DNA of 64,000 nt from Coprobacillus cateniformis (GCF_009767585.1 NZ_WSNW01000001.1:620001-684000), one strand, 5' to 3'; shown: positions 25,510 to 34,378, numbered from the stretch's first letter. Translations and numbers: made by a program. The notes: generated by a model not told the origin, from the sequence alone.

Positions 25510-25998
25510 ATGAAACAATATCATAATATACAACCAGTTTATAACAAAGATTCTTATCTTTTAATTTTAGGTTCTTTTCCATCAGTCAAGTCACGTGAGG
25601 GGCAATTCTTTTATCATCATCCTCAAAATCGTTTTTGGAAAATATTTGAACAGTTATTCGATCTAAAACTTCAAACAATTGAGGATAAGAAAGCATTTTT
25701 ATTAAAACACCATATTGCTGTATGGGATGTTATTGCGAGTTGTGATATTGTTGGTTCAAGTGATAGTTCTATTGAAAATGTTCTGGTTAACGATATCAAT
25801 TCTTTAATCGAAGAAACTTCTATTGAAACGATATATACGAATGGTAAAAAAGCACATCAGTTATACCAAAAATATATTTTTCCAGTCACACAAAAGGAAG
25901 ATATTTGTTTACCATCAACATCTCCAGCCAATGCCACTTATTCGCTTGAAAAATTAATCGAATCATGGAGACTATTGTTGAACCATGATTTATCTTAA
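25510..25998 (+). CDS. Hypoxanthine-type DNA glycosylase (UDG superfamily)
   Basis: The 162-residue protein has a UDG-fold motif 1, LILGSFPSVKSREGQFFYHH, then PQNRFWKIFEQLF, AVWDVIASCDIVGSSDSSI and the C-terminal block LPSTSPANA. This set matches the family 6 glycosylases, which remove deaminated adenine (hypoxanthine) rather than uracil, and their MUG relatives. ATG at 25510 has AAGAAGGGAG upstream. It would start base-excision repair of deaminated bases. The substrate preference is taken from the family. Confidence 0.85.
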   Translation: MKQYHNIQPVYNKDSYLLILGSFPSVKSREGQFFYHHPQNRFWKIFEQLFDLKLQTIEDKKAFLLKHHIAVWDVIASCDIVGSSDSSIENVLVNDINSLIEETSIETIYTNGKKAHQLYQKYIFPVTQKEDICLPSTSPANATYSLEKLIESWRLLLNHDLS

Positions 25999-26038
25999 GT
26001 TCATAAAAGGATGTTAGTATGCCTAGGGAGGTTATATC

Positions 26039-26749
26039 ATGAATTCAAAATTGAAAGAAAAGAAACCTTATTATTTGATTATTTCTAGAAAGATAATCTT
26101 TTGGTTAGTTGTCTTGATGCTAGGAATTGCAATATTTTTATTATTTACACGTCAGGATGCCAATAAAGGTCGTTTAATTTTTACAATGGTTCAGTTATTG
26201 GGAATGTTATTGGTTTTAAGAATACCTCAATTTATTAAAGATAAATATCATTTTCAAATACCAAATCTTCTTGACTTTATCTTAATTTCTTTTGCTTTTA
26301 GTGGTTTTATTTTAGGTGATGTTTTTAACTTCTATGGAAAAATACCTTACTGGGATTCTATCCTTCATGCCTTTTCAGGAGTAGTTATTGCATATGTTGG
26401 ATTTATTGTTATTGAATATCTAGATAAAGAATATACAATACCGCTCTCTATATCTCCTTTATTTATGAGTTTAACTGTTGTTAGTGTTGCACTAGCAATT
26501 GGAGCTGTTTGGGAAATTGGAGAATATACTGTTGATGACATTTTTCATACAAATAACCAACAATATATGAAATCTACACGATCAACACTTTATGATAAAG
26601 ATGATGTTCCTCTCGTTGGGCATGAGGCTCTTGCTGACACAATGAAAGATTTAATGCTAGATTTGGGTGGTGCAGTTGTAGTTGCAACAATTGAATATAA
26701 AAAAATTGAAAGAAAACAGAAGAAAGCAAAAGAAAAAGGCACAGTTTAA
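26039..26749 (+). CDS. Integral membrane protein, DUF2238-like
   Basis: The 236-residue protein has about six hydrophobic segments. Conserved polar motifs sit between them: PYWDSILHAFSGVVIAYVG, AIGAVWEIGEYTVDDIFHTN and DTMKDLMLDLGGAVVVA. This pattern of Asp, His and Glu residues near membrane segments is typical of the YjdF/DUF2238 family of unknown function. GGGAGG precedes the ATG. It ends in a 4-bp overlap with the convergent repeat-protein gene, and a short stem (AACTGTGTC arms) spans the junction. Confidence 0.75.
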   Translation: MNSKLKEKKPYYLIISRKIIFWLVVLMLGIAIFLLFTRQDANKGRLIFTMVQLLGMLLVLRIPQFIKDKYHFQIPNLLDFILISFAFSGFILGDVFNFYGKIPYWDSILHAFSGVVIAYVGFIVIEYLDKEYTIPLSISPLFMSLTVVSVALAIGAVWEIGEYTVDDIFHTNNQQYMKSTRSTLYDKDDVPLVGHEALADTMKDLMLDLGGAVVVATIEYKKIERKQKKAKEKGTV

Positions 26750-26763
26750 ATAACTGTGTCTTC
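26738..26763. terminator. Hairpin between two convergent genes
   Basis: GGCACAGTT and AACTGTGTC pair around TAAAT at the overlapping stop codons. It could end transcription in both directions. Confidence 0.5.
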
Positions 26764-27054
26764 ATCATTTCTAGGCATTGGTCTTGGCGGTCTTGGCCCT
26801 GGTCCCGGTGGGAATGGTGGCCTTGGTCCTGGTCCCGGTGGAAACGGTGGCCTTGGTCCTGGTCCCGGTGGAAACGGTGGCCTTGGTCCTGGTCCTGGTG
26901 GGAATGGTGGCCTTGGTCCTGGTCCCGGTGGAAACGGTGGCCTTGGCGGAAATGGTGGAAATAACCACCACCAAAACCAATATGGCACAACGAACCCTTG
27001 TCTTGTCATATTAGGGTCATAATCATAATACTCATCTTCACGGTATGGTTCCAT
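26746..27054 (-). CDS. Proline/glycine repeat protein
   Basis: ATG at 27054 follows TTGAGGTGAACATC. The 102-residue product has an acidic/tyrosine-rich start (MEPYREDEYYDYD), an aromatic stretch VPYWFWWWLF, five copies of a ten-residue unit PPFPPGPGPR, and an acidic end. There is no classic signal peptide. The repeat would form an extended polyproline-type helix. Similar short Pro-rich proteins occur as spore coat or surface proteins in Bacillota, but no function can be assigned. The reading frame is supported by its ribosome binding site and by the reading-frame-preserving 30-bp period. Confidence 0.7.
   Translation of the reverse strand: MEPYREDEYYDYDPNMTRQGFVVPYWFWWWLFPPFPPRPPFPPGPGPRPPFPPGPGPRPPFPPGPGPRPPFPPGPGPRPPFPPGPGPRPPRPMPRNDEDTVI
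26791..26940. repeat. Five tandem 30-bp units, GC-rich
   Basis: Five units of exactly 30 bp (26791-26820, then every 30 bp to 26940) differ by only a few bases, and degenerate half units flank them. GC content is far above that of the neighbourhood. Unit length is a multiple of three, so copy-number change would keep the frame. Confidence 0.92.
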
Positions 27055-27089
27055 GATGTTCACCTCAAAATAACATATGCAAATAAAAA

Positions 27090-27109
27090 GAGACTGTCTA
27101 GGCAGTCTC
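27090..27109 (-). terminator. Terminator of the ahpC-reductase operon
   Basis: GAGACTG (27090-27096) and CAGTCTC (27103-27109), followed on the minus strand by TTTTTATTTGC. Confidence 0.8.
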
Positions 27110-28699
27110 AATAATTTCTAGAATATCTTCCAGATTCTTTTTTCCAAAAACAACTCTCTGTCCATCAATAACCATACATGGCACACTCATAATATTATAT
27201 TGTTCTTTATAGTGAGGATGATGGGCTAAATCGTAAATATCTGTTTGAACTTGATGATTCTCTAAAGCTATTCGCTGTGAGGCTTGTACAACGTCAGGAC
27301 ACATTGTACAAGAAAGAGAAATAAAGACTTGAAAATGATGTGATTGAAGATCATGTATTTTTTTAAGAATATCATTTTCCAAAACTTGCCCTTCACTTCC
27401 AGCATTATATACAGCTAAAACAAAAGAATTGAATTCATGGCCACCTGGAACACAATGATAGTTGACCCCAAGTGGATTTTTTTGATGATTATAAAGCATA
27501 ATATGTGGAGATTCATCAGCATTATCATTCCACTCACCATGAATACGTTCATGAAGAGAAGAGAATTCTTCTATAAAGCTTTTTAACTCTTGAGAGAATG
27601 AATCAGATGATCCAACACCAACAAGATAAATATCTTTTGTTAATTTATTAAATATTGGCTGTAATTGTGTACGGATATCTTCATTAATAAAGTGCTGATT
27701 ATGAGTTTCAATATGTTCTATTTTTTCTTGTTTTTGAACCTCTTTTGTAACAATATGATGCTGCGATTTGACTTGAGGGATATATTTTTCTAATGATGTT
27801 GCAGCAATCGCACCATCACTCACAGCAGTTACAACTTGTCTTAATTCTTTTTCGCAGATATCACCAGCACCATAAACACCATCAAGATTTGTCTTTTGAT
27901 ATTTATCAGTTATCAAATATCCACCATCATTTAATGCTAATTGATTTTTAAATAAGTCGTTTGCAGGAACATATCCAGCAAAAACGAAGATTCCAAAACG
28001 TTGATTATTTTTTGCATCATAACGCCAAGTTGTCTGCTCTTTATTATCTCTAAAAACAGCATATTCCAAAACACCTTGACCACCTGCTTCAATAATCTCA
28101 GTTTCAAAGATAATTTTAATTTTTGGATGTGATCTAACTTCATCTGCAATCGTCTTTGCACATGTAAAATCTTCTTCACGGACAATCATTGTCACTTCTG
28201 TTGCATATTGTGTTAAGAAAATAGCCTCTTCACATGCAGCAAAGCCACCACCTATCACAAATAACTCACAACCTTCAAAGAATTCACCATCACATGTTGC
28301 ACAATAGGCAATACCTCGTCCTTGAAATTCTTTTTCACCTTTGAATCCAAGTTTTCTTGGATTTGCCCCTGTTGCCAAAACAACTCCAATTGCCTGAAAG
28401 TTACCCTGGTCAGTCATAATTGTTTTGATATTTCCATCCATATTCAAACTTTTGACATGCGCAATTTTAAACTCAGCTCCAAATTTCTGCGCTTGTTTAC
28501 GCATTGTTTCTGTCAAGGAACTTCCTGATGCTTCTAAAACTCCTGGATAATTGACCACTTCAGATGTGATTGTAATCTGACCACCAATTTTTTCTTGTTC
28601 TATAACAAGAACACTATATTTTGCTCTTGCAAGATAAATTGCTGAAGAAAGTCCCGCAGGACCCCCTCCAACAATAATAGCATCATAAACTTGATTCAT
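27098..28699 (-). CDS. NADH-dependent peroxiredoxin reductase, AhpF-like with swapped domains
   Basis: The start is ATG at 28699, sharing one base with the ahpC stop (TAATG coupling). The 533-residue flavoprotein starts with the FAD loop AIIVGGGPAGLSSAIYLARA. It carries the redox pair in YCATCDGEFF, an NAD-binding GGGFAACEEAIFLT and the FAD motif GVYGAGDIC (about 275). A linker and a thioredoxin-like domain with SLSCTMCPDVVQAS and SVPCMVIDGQ follow at the C-terminal end (about 360-533). In AhpF of E. coli this CxxC-bearing domain is at the N terminus; here the order is reversed. It should pass electrons from NADH to AhpC. Confidence 0.9.
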   Translation of the reverse strand: MNQVYDAIIVGGGPAGLSSAIYLARAKYSVLVIEQEKIGGQITITSEVVNYPGVLEASGSSLTETMRKQAQKFGAEFKIAHVKSLNMDGNIKTIMTDQGNFQAIGVVLATGANPRKLGFKGEKEFQGRGIAYCATCDGEFFEGCELFVIGGGFAACEEAIFLTQYATEVTMIVREEDFTCAKTIADEVRSHPKIKIIFETEIIEAGGQGVLEYAVFRDNKEQTTWRYDAKNNQRFGIFVFAGYVPANDLFKNQLALNDGGYLITDKYQKTNLDGVYGAGDICEKELRQVVTAVSDGAIAATSLEKYIPQVKSQHHIVTKEVQKQEKIEHIETHNQHFINEDIRTQLQPIFNKLTKDIYLVGVGSSDSFSQELKSFIEEFSSLHERIHGEWNDNADESPHIMLYNHQKNPLGVNYHCVPGGHEFNSFVLAVYNAGSEGQVLENDILKKIHDLQSHHFQVFISLSCTMCPDVVQASQRIALENHQVQTDIYDLAHHPHYKEQYNIMSVPCMVIDGQRVVFGKKNLEDILEIIETA

Positions 28700-29262
28700 T
28701 AAAGAACTCCAACTAAATCTAATGATGGTTTCAATGTTTCTTCTCCAGGTTTCCATTTTGCTGGACAAACTTCATCTCCATGCTCATGAACAAACTGTGA
28801 AGCTTGAACACGTCTTAATAACTCATCTGCATTACGTCCAACATTTCCTGCAATCACTTCATAAGCAACAATTTTACCTTCAGGATTAACAATAAATGTT
28901 CCTCTTTCAGCCAATCCATCAGCTTCAATATACACTTCAAAATCTTTTGCTAAAGTTGCAGTTGGATCTGCTAACATAGTATATTGAATTTTTTGAATTG
29001 TTTTTGATGTATCATGCCAAGCTTTGTGTACAAAGTGAGTATCACATGATACTGAATAAATTTCACAGTCAATGTTTTTGAACTCTTCATATTTGTTTGC
29101 TAAATCCTCTAATTCAGTAGGACATACAAATGTAAAGTCTGCAGGATAAAAGAAGAATACACTCCATTTTCCTAAAACATCTTCTTTACTTACTTCTTTA
29201 AATTCACCATTTACAAATGATTGAACTTTAAACTCATTGATTTCTTTTCCGATTAATGACAT
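28699..29262 (-). CDS. ahpC: Peroxiredoxin AhpC
   Basis: ATG at 29262 follows GGAGGTAGAAATTAT. The 187-residue typical 2-Cys peroxiredoxin has the peroxidatic Cys in DFTFVCPTELEDLA (about 47) and the resolving Cys in GDEVCPAKWKPGEE (about 166). It reduces hydrogen peroxide and alkyl hydroperoxides. It is coupled to the reductase gene by an overlapping stop/start. Confidence 0.95.
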   Translation of the reverse strand: MSLIGKEINEFKVQSFVNGEFKEVSKEDVLGKWSVFFFYPADFTFVCPTELEDLANKYEEFKNIDCEIYSVSCDTHFVHKAWHDTSKTIQKIQYTMLADPTATLAKDFEVYIEADGLAERGTFIVNPEGKIVAYEVIAGNVGRNADELLRRVQASQFVHEHGDEVCPAKWKPGEETLKPSLDLVGVL

Positions 29263-29325
29263 ATAATTTCTACCTCCGTTTATATTTTTTACATATTCAG
29301 CATTTTTATTCATAATAAATAAAAC

Positions 29326-29382
29326 GCACAGTTAGCATTAACTAACTGTGCATATATTATCATGCATTTTATTTAAAATCAA
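29326..29382 (-). promoter_or_regulatory. ahpC promoter with a 26-bp inverted repeat at the start site
   Basis: TTGATT (29377-29382) and TAATAT (29354-29359) on the minus strand are 17 nt apart. GCACAGTTAG (29326-29335) and CTAACTGTGC (29342-29351) form a 10-bp stem immediately downstream of the -10, where transcription should begin. It may be an operator, a 5' mRNA stem, or the terminator of the YitT gene (T-rich on that strand). It does not match the PerR box. Confidence 0.55.
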
Positions 29383-29402
29383 ATCATATGCTTTTCTTTT
29401 AT

Positions 29403-30248
29403 TTACTTCTTTTCTAAAGTAAATCCTTTCCCACCAACTTCATCAACATGAGATACAATCATAAAAGCTAAAGGATCAATTTGATTCACCTTTTCTTTGA
29501 TATCTGGTAATTTTCGATATGGTAATATTGATAAAACAAGTTTAGAATTTTCTTCAGTATAACCTTTTTCACTCGCTAATAAAGTCACACCAGCATCATG
29601 ATCATGTAAAATCATATCTTTAATATCTTCATAATAATCACTTATAACAACAAGTTGCATTAAACTTGTTCCAGCAGTTAATGTTTTATTTAACATAATG
29701 GTTGTCATCATAACTGTCACAATACCATAAATAACATGTGTTGTATCATTGAATGAGAATTGAAATAACAAAATTGTTAAGTCTGTGATATTTAAAACAA
29801 TATGCACAGGTGCACCAAATTTTCTATGAAGAAGAATGGCTAAAATATCTACTCCACCTGTTGAAGCATTTGCTTTTAAGACCAAGCCTACACCAATTCC
29901 GATTAAACATCCTGCGATAATAGAAGCTAGTAATGGATCATTTAAATAATGATGAAAAACTGGTTGACTCTCAAAAAATTCTAATAGGAATGGAAACAAA
30001 AATGTAGAAACAAGTGTTGTCATTGCAAATACTTTTCCTAAAAATAAGAAACCTAATACAAATAGGCAAACATTAAGAATTCCCACACTAAGAGAAATAC
30101 TCAAACCAAAATAATGATTAAAAATAATACCTATCCCTGAAACACCACCAGCAATAATATTATTCTCTAATAACAATGTACTCAATGCGAAAGCAATCAA
30201 AATATTTCCCACAACAATATAAACAATATGTAATAATTTTTGTTTCAT
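29403..30248 (-). CDS. YitT family membrane protein (DUF161/DUF2179)
   Basis: ATG at 30248 follows GAGGTGAGGCGT. The 281-residue protein has five to six hydrophobic segments (ILIAFALSTLLLENNIIAGG, LIGIGVGLVLKANASTGGVD) and a soluble C-terminal DUF2179 domain (about 215-275: GVTLLASEKGYTEENSKLVL). This is the standard YitT layout; function is unknown, though transport has been proposed. It is divergent from a Crp/Fnr regulator whose palindrome lies in the shared intergenic region. Confidence 0.85.
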   Translation of the reverse strand: MKQKLLHIVYIVVGNILIAFALSTLLLENNIIAGGVSGIGIIFNHYFGLSISLSVGILNVCLFVLGFLFLGKVFAMTTLVSTFLFPFLLEFFESQPVFHHYLNDPLLASIIAGCLIGIGVGLVLKANASTGGVDILAILLHRKFGAPVHIVLNITDLTILLFQFSFNDTTHVIYGIVTVMMTTIMLNKTLTAGTSLMQLVVISDYYEDIKDMILHDHDAGVTLLASEKGYTEENSKLVLSILPYRKLPDIKEKVNQIDPLAFMIVSHVDEVGGKGFTLEKK

Positions 30249-30292
30249 ACGCCTCACCTCGTGCAAGACTTTATCATATCTCCTTTTATTAG

Positions 30293-30312
30293 ATTGTAAC
30301 CTATGTTACAAT
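30293..30312. promoter_or_regulatory. Palindrome in the yitT/crp intergenic region
   Basis: ATTGTAAC-CTAT-GTTACAAT is a perfect 8-4-8 palindrome with spacing like that of Crp/Fnr family operators. TACAAT at 30307-30312 could serve as the -10 of the regulator gene, so autoregulation is likely. Confidence 0.6.
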
Positions 30313-30334
30313 TAAATAAGAAAGTGGTGATTTT

Positions 30335-30979
30335 ATGAAAATTAAAGAAGAATTATTTCATTATTTTGAAAAAGCTGGTACAAAAATAAAATATTCACCT
30401 CAGGAAATCATATATATGCAAGAAGATGATGCGAAGAATCTCTATTTAATTACTAAAGGAAGAGTCCGAATATATGTCATGAATCCTACTGGTGAAGAAG
30501 TTACTTTAGAGATCATAGATAAAGGAAGAATCTTTGGAGAGTCATCTTTTTTACAAAATTCATTGCGCCCAACAACTGCTGATGCTATTACAAATGTTGA
30601 ACTCATTTCTTGTCATCTAGATGATTTATATCCTTATCTTAATGAATCTAAAGAATTAACCATTTCTCTTTTACAATTGATGTCGCAAACTTGTGATCAT
30701 CTCTCTCTTCTCATAAAAAAAGCCTATACATATGATCGATATGAAAAAGTGGCATCTTTCCTGCTTGAACAAACTGTGCATGATAATCCAAATAAAGATA
30801 TTATAAATAACACTCTCCCTTATACCCATGAAGAAATCGCTTCACTTGTTGGATTATCTCGTGTAACTGTAACAAAAGTTCTTAATGAATTTGTAAAAAA
30901 GAAATATATTATAATTAATTACAAAAAAATACATGTTATTAATAAAAAAGCATTATCTCAACTTCTTCAAAAGAGATGA
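30335..30979 (+). CDS. Crp/Fnr family transcriptional regulator
   Basis: The 214-residue protein has a cyclic-nucleotide-type beta-roll (about 15-115: YSPQEIIYMQEDDAKNLYLI, GRIFGESSFLQNSLRPTTAD) and a C-terminal winged helix (about 150-205: YTHEEIASLVGLSRVTVTKV). The FGESS...R-T region resembles the phosphate-binding cassette of Crp, but the ligand is unknown. There is no N-terminal Cys cluster, so it is not an Fe-S FNR. The nearby palindrome is the likely binding site. Confidence 0.85.
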   Translation: MKIKEELFHYFEKAGTKIKYSPQEIIYMQEDDAKNLYLITKGRVRIYVMNPTGEEVTLEIIDKGRIFGESSFLQNSLRPTTADAITNVELISCHLDDLYPYLNESKELTISLLQLMSQTCDHLSLLIKKAYTYDRYEKVASFLLEQTVHDNPNKDIINNTLPYTHEEIASLVGLSRVTVTKVLNEFVKKKYIIINYKKIHVINKKALSQLLQKR

Positions 30980-30982
30980 TGC

Positions 30983-31234
30983 TTATTTCTTCAATAAACT
31001 TAATATATAATCTTTAATATCTTCAGCAGTTTTAAATGAATTCGATTCTTTAAATAAATATTGATACAATTCATGCCATTGCTTGACTGAATATTCATTA
31101 GCCTCAATCTTTTCAATAGCAGTTATGATATCAAATACATCATTTCGCTCAATCATAGAACGTAAATCAGAAATATACTGGCATTTGGGTATTTTAAGTA
31201 CTATATCTTCGAAAATATCTTTTGTAACCATCAT
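30983..31234 (-). CDS. Hypothetical protein, 83 residues
   Basis: The frame has GGGAGGCAAATCATTT before ATG at 31234 (or 31231). The product is helical and charged, with Ile/Leu spaced for a helix bundle (DIITAIEKIEANEYSVKQWH, AEDIKDYILSLLKK). I recognise no family. It converges on the Crp/Fnr gene with 3 bp between stops. The motif TTACGAACTAT occurs twice upstream (31279-31289, 31394-31404). Confidence 0.55.
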   Translation of the reverse strand: MMVTKDIFEDIVLKIPKCQYISDLRSMIERNDVFDIITAIEKIEANEYSVKQWHELYQYLFKESNSFKTAEDIKDYILSLLKK

Positions 31235-31425
31235 AAATGATTTGCCTCCCTTACATAGCAGTTCGAAAATGTAGACAATTACGAACTATCATTTTGGATA
31301 TGATTTCACCTCTTATACACTGATATTTTACACTTTTTTCCATATAAACACAAGTTTTTTAATGTCTACATTGATGTATTCAATTGTCTAATTTTACGAA
31401 CTATTTTTCTTATAAAAGATAAAAT

Positions 31426-31454
31426 AAAGAAATCATCATCATGATGATCTCTTT
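31426..31454 (-). terminator. Terminator of the EAL protein gene
   Basis: AAAGA-ATCATCAT and ATGATGAT-TCTTT arms form a stem at the stop codon. Confidence 0.65.
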
Positions 31455-34348
31455 TAATGATTCTCTAAACATAAATTAATATAATCCTTGACTGGAACTG
31501 GCTTAGAAAAATAATATCCTTGTGCATATTGAGCATGTATCTTTTGCAAGAATGCAACTTGCTCCTTTGTCTCTACACCTTCAACAATAAGAGAGAGGTC
31601 TAAAGTATAAGACAGATCAACAATAGCTTCAATTATTGCATAACTACGCTTCATATCATCTTTTAAACTAAGAAAGCCCATATCTAATTTGATAATATCC
31701 ACAGGTGCATCTTTAAGCATGCTAAGTGATGAATAGCCACTTCCAAAATCATCCATTAAAATAACAAATCCTAATTGTTGCAATTCTTCTATAACAGAAT
31801 AAATAACTTCTGTATCTTTAGAGTAAACAGATTCTGTAATTTCTAAATGAAGATCTTGTGGTTGTAGTTCATATTTATGAACAAGATCAAGTAATAAAAG
31901 CGGGAGATGATTTCGATAAAAATTTAATCTTGAAATATTAATAGATATTGGTAATAAACAATGCATGTTTTTTAATTCTCTTAATAACTGGCATGTTTTC
32001 TCCCAAACAAAATCATCTAATTGTGTAATTAAGCCATTTTTTTCTAAAACTGGAATAAATACTGAAGGACTAATCAGTCCATGCTTTGGATGTAGCCATC
32101 TTACCAAAGCTTCTCCACCTATAATCATATTATTTTCAATATCATATTTAGGCTGAACATAAATAAGAATATCTTCTTGAAGAATAGCAGTTTGTATTTC
32201 ATCCATAATCATTTGTTCCTGCAAGATGATTTGACGCTGTTCTTCATTATAAACTTCTGCTTGATTAATATATCTGTTTTTAATACTTTTTGCAGCCATA
32301 GCAGCTCTATCTGCCATAATATGTACAGATAAACTTTTATCTTCAATAAAATATATTCCAAATCGTAAAGCACTGTTAAAATCTAAAGGATAGTCTTTTA
32401 AGATATCTATTTTTTTATTCTTTTTGTATTCAGATTGTGTAGTTAATATTAAAAAGTGATCAGTTGTTAATCGACATACCAACGTGTGAGAATGATTATT
32501 CATGTAATCTTTTAAATACTTTCCTATATAAGCTAATAATCTATCACCCTCTTCAATTCCATATAAATCATTAATAACTTGAAAACGATTAATATTCATA
32601 TATATTAAACAGAAATCTTCTTCATTTTGATTTAGAATTTCTCTTGCCTTCTCATAAAATGTTGACTGATTATATATCCCAGTTAAACGATCGAGTTCCG
32701 CTTTTTCTCTTAAAATTTCTGTTTCACGTTTTTGCATAAAAAGTTCAGTACGTTTTTTGATAGACTGCCCTATAATAACAAGAATAATAATAATTACTAA
32801 AGCAACGAAAGTTATTGAGGTTCTATTTTGGTAAATAGTATCAAGTAATGAATATTCATATTTTAAACCAACTGTATATGTTTGAACAATTCTTTCAATC
32901 TCTTTATTAGACAAACTATCTATCGTTTTATCAATAATATTCATCAAGACTGGATTATTATCTAATTGACCAACAAAACATAATTGAATAGGCTCCAATA
33001 AAATATTATAAATATCTAAAGTATCTTCAAAACCCAGTTTTTGGATATAATATTTGACTGAATAAGCATCTCCAATAGTCATATTTGCTTGCCCTGAATA
33101 TACTGCTTTCAAACAAGCATTCATATTTTCACAATAAAGGACTTTTGCATCCGGGTATTTTGAATAAACCTGTGATTCATAGCCAGTATGATTCTTTGTT
33201 AATGCAATTGTATATTGATTATCAAATACTTCATTTTTTCTCGCAATCATAACTTGATTCACATCTAAAAAAGATTTGGATATATGGTACTGAGACTTCA
33301 TATGAAAAGAATACTCATCCTTTGTCACACCCATAAATAAAGCATCTTTATTTTGCAATTGTTCTATAAAGGTTGCTTTATTTTTTTCTTTTTCTAAATA
33401 ATAATTTGGTTTAAAAGATAATCCAGATTTTTCTGACATTTTTTCTAAAAGTTCAATAAAAATTCCCTTACGCTGTTGATCATCATCATAAGAAAATGGA
33501 TAGAGTTCATCTTCAATACCAACTGGAATAGACTGCACATTCTTAATATACTCCACTTCATTTCTTGTGAAAAGAGGTTGTGTTGAATACGCACTTGTAC
33601 TGTAAAATTCTTCATATAGATATGCATTAAAATAAGGATTGCGATTATAAATTTGACTCAATGCATCATTTAAAGGCTCCATAATATCCTGACGATTTTT
33701 AGCAGTTATAAAATAATAAGGTTCAGCATTAAACTTATCAATAACTTTCACATTTTCATGTAGAGCCAAACCTCCAACAACAACCATATCAACATCCTTA
33801 TTATATAAAGCATTTAAGACATCTGTCTCTGTTGTATAATATTGGGATTTATATTCGATACTATGCTCTTTTGCATATTTCTCCCAAACACCATTTTGAT
33901 AACTGCTACTTAAAAAACCAATCTTGCAGTGATTCATAGCTTCATAATCCTGATAATAAATATTCTCATCTTCACGTGTATATACAATAGTATACTCATC
34001 ACCAATAGAATACTGTGAATAATCATAATATTGTGTTCTTTCATCAGTATATTGAGCTGTGCATAATAAATCAATTTCACCAGTTTTTAGTTTTTCTAAA
34101 CAATTATCCCATGAATCTAAAACAAATTCATAATCCCAATTGGTATATTGAGAAACTTCTTCCAAATATTTAGCACCATAACCAACATATTGTCCAGATG
34201 ATGATTTTTCTAAAAAGCCTGGATAATCAATATATCCAACTTTAATTGTATGATTTGCAGAGGTCGGCTGTAATAAAGAAAAAAGACTTATGCCAAAAGT
34301 TATGATTATAATAAAAACAAATAATTTATTCATCCCCCGTTGCTTCAT
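31454..34348 (-). CDS. Membrane sensor with two solute-binding domains, degenerate GGDEF and intact EAL
   Basis: The 964-residue protein has a signal anchor (about 8-30), two extracellular SBP_bac_3-type domains (about 35-260 and 265-500) and a membrane helix (about 512-532). A GGDEF-type domain (about 550-700) and an EAL domain (about 715-960) follow inside the cell. The GGDEF core reads CRLTTDHFLIL, so the catalytic signature is lost. The EAL domain keeps EALVRW, Asn in ISINIS, Glu in LEITES, DDFGSGYSS, IKLDMGF and EGVET, all needed for c-di-GMP hydrolysis. It likely lowers c-di-GMP in response to an amino acid or similar ligand. GGAGGGGACTT precedes the ATG. Confidence 0.9.
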   Translation of the reverse strand: MKQRGMNKLFVFIIIITFGISLFSLLQPTSANHTIKVGYIDYPGFLEKSSSGQYVGYGAKYLEEVSQYTNWDYEFVLDSWDNCLEKLKTGEIDLLCTAQYTDERTQYYDYSQYSIGDEYTIVYTREDENIYYQDYEAMNHCKIGFLSSSYQNGVWEKYAKEHSIEYKSQYYTTETDVLNALYNKDVDMVVVGGLALHENVKVIDKFNAEPYYFITAKNRQDIMEPLNDALSQIYNRNPYFNAYLYEEFYSTSAYSTQPLFTRNEVEYIKNVQSIPVGIEDELYPFSYDDDQQRKGIFIELLEKMSEKSGLSFKPNYYLEKEKNKATFIEQLQNKDALFMGVTKDEYSFHMKSQYHISKSFLDVNQVMIARKNEVFDNQYTIALTKNHTGYESQVYSKYPDAKVLYCENMNACLKAVYSGQANMTIGDAYSVKYYIQKLGFEDTLDIYNILLEPIQLCFVGQLDNNPVLMNIIDKTIDSLSNKEIERIVQTYTVGLKYEYSLLDTIYQNRTSITFVALVIIIILVIIGQSIKKRTELFMQKRETEILREKAELDRLTGIYNQSTFYEKAREILNQNEEDFCLIYMNINRFQVINDLYGIEEGDRLLAYIGKYLKDYMNNHSHTLVCRLTTDHFLILTTQSEYKKNKKIDILKDYPLDFNSALRFGIYFIEDKSLSVHIMADRAAMAAKSIKNRYINQAEVYNEEQRQIILQEQMIMDEIQTAILQEDILIYVQPKYDIENNMIIGGEALVRWLHPKHGLISPSVFIPVLEKNGLITQLDDFVWEKTCQLLRELKNMHCLLPISINISRLNFYRNHLPLLLLDLVHKYELQPQDLHLEITESVYSKDTEVIYSVIEELQQLGFVILMDDFGSGYSSLSMLKDAPVDIIKLDMGFLSLKDDMKRSYAIIEAIVDLSYTLDLSLIVEGVETKEQVAFLQKIHAQYAQGYYFSKPVPVKDYINLCLENH

Positions 34349-34378
34349 AAGTCCCCTCCATTATTCATATTCGTTACC

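Noticed and set aside
26791..26940. CRISPR-like array
   Set aside because: The 30-bp units are contiguous with no spacers, and they encode protein.
26756..27022. Gly-rich or Val-rich open frames in other phases of the 30-bp repeat
   Set aside because: A repeat with a period divisible by three keeps several frames open; only the minus frame starting at 27054 has a ribosome binding site and sensible flanks.
31264..31290. SOS (LexA/DinR) box from GTTCG and CGAAC near 31261-31290
   Set aside because: The half sites face outward and are separated by about 17 nt, unlike the CGAAC-N4-GTTCG consensus.
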